Program-made: the position numbers and the translations under genes
Source: JBARRO01 sp049644265
GTDB lineage: Bacteria; Bacteroidota; Ignavibacteria; UBA10030
DNA length: 13,553 bases
NCBI GenBank assembly: GCA_049644265.1
Contig: JBARRO010000144.1
Location: forward strand, 1-13,553
Direction of reading: 5' to 3'
Notes under the pieces: generated by a model
The model's input: only the letters and a program-made list of their open reading frames with translations
Told to the model about the DNA's origin: nothing
Databases searched by the model: none
Shown here: positions 13,320-13,553 of the stretch, piece by piece
Layout of the letters: the number at the start of each line of letters is the position of its first letter
How positions within the stretch are numbered: position 1 is the stretch's first letter

Positions 13320-13553
13320 ATGAACTGGGATCGAGTTGAAGGACAGTGGAAGCAACGAAGAGGTAAGGCGATGCACCATTGGGGCAAAATCATGAACGAC
13401 GACCTTGCAGCGATCTCGGGAAAGTACGAACAACTGGTGGGAAAACTTCAAGAAAGGTACGGGATTGCCAAAGAGGAGGCGCGGGAACGGATCGAAGAAT
13501 TCCAGAAAAATGTCGACCACCTGAAGAAGTCCAACGCCAACCTCATGAAGCTG
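13320..13553 (+). CDS. CsbD-like general stress protein, 3'-partial
   Basis: 78 residues are visible before the window ends without a stop. The start MNWDRVEGQWKQRRGKAMHH and the second block ISGKYEQLVGKLQERYGIAK are the two halves of a CsbD/YjbJ domain, a small hydrophilic helical protein (usually about 60-70 residues) induced by general or osmotic stress in Bacillus and in enterobacteria. The biochemical role is unknown in the family. GAAAGGG (13304-13310) lies 9 bases before the ATG and supports the start. After the domain the protein continues as a charged helix (ARERIEEFQKNVDHLKK), so it is longer than a minimal CsbD. It has its own promoter-like hexamers and follows a terminator, so it is probably a separate unit, but its position behind the Kai/regulator genes suggests it could be an output. 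Confidence 0.88.
   Translation, partial: MNWDRVEGQWKQRRGKAMHHWGKIMNDDLAAISGKYEQLVGKLQERYGIAKEEARERIEEFQKNVDHLKKSNANLMKL

Overview
The window looks like a chromosomal segment from the Bacteroidota/Chlorobiota/Ignavibacteriota group, most likely an Ignavibacteria-like lineage. The main evidence is two secreted proteins that end in a type IX secretion (T9SS) type A sorting domain with the hallmark NYPNPFNP motif. A free-standing lipoprotein with a 'PLAVGNQWDY' start to its mature region also fits. Phylum-level placement is inference from motifs only.

Left part (1-4300, + strand): an accessory cell-surface region. A LamG-like secreted protein enters from the left edge and appears to carry a one-base deletion near position 108. 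Next come a secreted seven-repeat FG-GAP-type beta-propeller protein (926-2782), a lipoprotein (3330-4010), and a short remnant of a SpoIIE/RsbU-type phosphatase (about 4060-4293). The flanking non-coding stretches look decayed.

Middle part (4300-8200): two minus-strand genes encode envelope proteins. One is a predicted lipoprotein with clostripain/caspase-like His and Cys motifs (4719-5861). The other is a small protein with an N-terminal signal and a C-terminal membrane anchor (5975-6406). A divergent polytopic membrane protein resembling GT-C glycosyltransferases follows (6758-8170).

Right part (8339-13553, + strand): a KaiC/KaiB two-component module. In order it holds a double-domain KaiC-like ATPase, a KaiB-like protein, a PAS/HisKA_3 histidine kinase, a NarL/LuxR-type response regulator starting one base after the kinase stop, a second and atypical NarL/LuxR-type regulator, and a CsbD-like stress protein cut by the window end. 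There is no KaiA. The layout suggests that KaiC/KaiB state feeds a histidine kinase that controls one or both regulators, with a stress output.

The most notable point is the kaiB-kinase junction. The kinase frame has no ATG, GTG or TTG between a TTG deep inside kaiB (10175) and a TTG inside the PAS domain (10487). Removing one A from an A6 run (10303-10308) would join KaiB and the kinase into one protein of about 530 residues with a SasA-like plan. Sequencing error, frameshifting and a non-canonical start all remain possible.
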